From: an uncultured Prevotella sp.
GTDB lineage: Bacteria; Bacteroidota; Bacteroidia; Bacteroidales; Bacteroidaceae
Assembly (NCBI GenBank): GCA_905210845.1
Contig: CAJLYG010000171.1
Coordinates: 1-6,771, forward strand
Direction of reading: 5' to 3'
DNA length: 6,771 nucleotides
Positions 6,136 to 6,771 of the stretch are shown one piece after another; position 1 is the first letter of the stretch; each line of letters opens with the position of its first letter. Made by a program: the position numbers and the translations under genes. The notes beneath the pieces are model-generated. The model was not told where the DNA came from. It saw nothing but the letters and a program-made list of their open reading frames with translations, and did not search any database.

Positions 6136-6771
6136 ATGAAAATGATAAAGAATCTGTTCTTGGGGGCTATGACAACCGTTGCTGCGCTGTGCCTTACTTC
6201 GTGCAATGACCTGCTCGACCTGAAACCGATCAGCCAGATTACCCCTGAGGCTTATTATAAAAATGCCGACCAGTTGGCGGCATACCTCAACAACTATTAT
6301 GACTCTTACTTGGTGATGCCGTACTCTGGCTCCATGACCCATCAATGGGGACAGTGGAACGAAGGTAAGGCCAAGTCGGACTGGGACACAGATATCTACT
6401 GCTGGGGCGGCGGCAATACCCAGTTGTTTGCCAATGACCACTGGGAAGTTGGAGCCGGAAAGGTCCTGCAAGGCTACTATGGCGGTGTGCGAGTCTTCAA
6501 TTATTTCATCAATACAGTTAAGGAAGACCTTGCTAAAGGCAACTTGACCGCTACGGAAGACGTGAACAATTATTTAGGAGAAGGTTATTTCTTCCGCGCC
6601 CTTTGCTATTATTGCATGATGGCGATGTATGGCGACCTGCCCATCATCCGTGAGGTATTGCAGGACAATAACGATGTGATCGTGGAGAACAGCAAGCGCT
6701 CGCCGCGCAATGAGGTGGCACGCTTCATCCTCCAGGACTTGGACAGTGCGGCTATGTTATGCTATCCTCGC
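6136..6771 (+). CDS. SusD/RagB-family outer-membrane lipoprotein, N-terminal part (runs off the window)
   Basis: The frame is open from the ATG at 6136 to the right edge, giving 212 residues of a protein that in this family is usually about 500-650 long. SusD proteins sit on the cell surface as a hinged lid on the SusC barrel and bind the substrate before import. Residues 1-22 are a lipoprotein signal peptide with lipobox L-T-S-C and lipidated Cys23. The following N-D-L-L-D gives acidic residues near the cysteine, in keeping with surface export of Bacteroidetes lipoproteins. Family hallmarks are LDLKPISQITPEAYYKNADQL after the cysteine and the TPR-like helix GEGYFFRALCYYCMMAMYGDLPII at about 154-178 (YFFRA...YGDLP core). 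It starts 33 bases after the susC stop with no promoter or terminator between, so they share a transcript. It appears intact as far as it can be seen, although its partner is broken. The substrate is unknown. Confidence 0.95.
   Translation, partial: MKMIKNLFLGAMTTVAALCLTSCNDLLDLKPISQITPEAYYKNADQLAAYLNNYYDSYLVMPYSGSMTHQWGQWNEGKAKSDWDTDIYCWGGGNTQLFANDHWEVGAGKVLQGYYGGVRVFNYFINTVKEDLAKGNLTATEDVNNYLGEGYFFRALCYYCMMAMYGDLPIIREVLQDNNDVIVENSKRSPRNEVARFILQDLDSAAMLCYPR

Noticed and set aside
17..6771. A functional link between the thiamine receptor and the SusCD operon
   Set aside because: They are divergently transcribed from separate promoters, and only the receptor has the TPP riboswitch. Adjacency alone does not support a joint system.

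Overview
This window looks like chromosomal DNA from a member of the order Bacteroidales (Bacteroides/Prevotella type). The reasons are a SusC/SusD pair, promoters with the TAnnTTTG -7 element peculiar to this group, start codons preceded by AT-rich leaders without a Shine-Dalgarno sequence, and a thiamine-pyrophosphate (TPP) riboswitch in front of a TonB-dependent receptor. The genus cannot be fixed from the sequence alone.

Layout. Positions 17-2350 (minus strand) hold a complete 777-residue TonB-dependent outer-membrane receptor. Its leader, at about 2351-2495 on the minus strand, contains a clear TPP riboswitch (about 2400-2481), then a 10-bp hairpin (2370-2396). A near-consensus Bacteroidales promoter (2500-2530) drives it. 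The receptor is therefore very probably the outer-membrane importer for thiamine or a thiamine derivative (the class called OMR1 in comparative genomics). The genes that usually follow it would lie beyond position 1.

Positions 2351-2876 form a divergent intergenic region of 526 bases. On the plus-strand side it holds a perfect AT palindrome, a 12-base direct repeat, a run of 14 T and a good promoter at 2790-2821, plus a weaker upstream promoter candidate at 2635-2642.

Positions 2877-6102 (plus strand) hold a SusC/RagA-family receptor whose reading frame is broken near 5112-5148. The first 745 codons and the last 318 codons are in different frames. The join has about 22 bases more than the family spacing predicts and contains a perfect 7-bp inverted repeat. 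The partner SusD/RagB lipoprotein begins 33 bases further on at 6136 and runs off the right edge.

Functionally there are two independent outer-membrane uptake units transcribed away from each other: a vitamin B1 system shut off by intracellular TPP, and a SusCD nutrient system, probably for a glycan or glycopeptide, whose channel gene appears disrupted. No degradative enzyme or dedicated regulator of the SusCD pair is inside the window, so its substrate cannot be named. The points most worth checking are the structure of the break in susC and the layout of the riboswitch expression platform. I did not find a convincing wholly new system.
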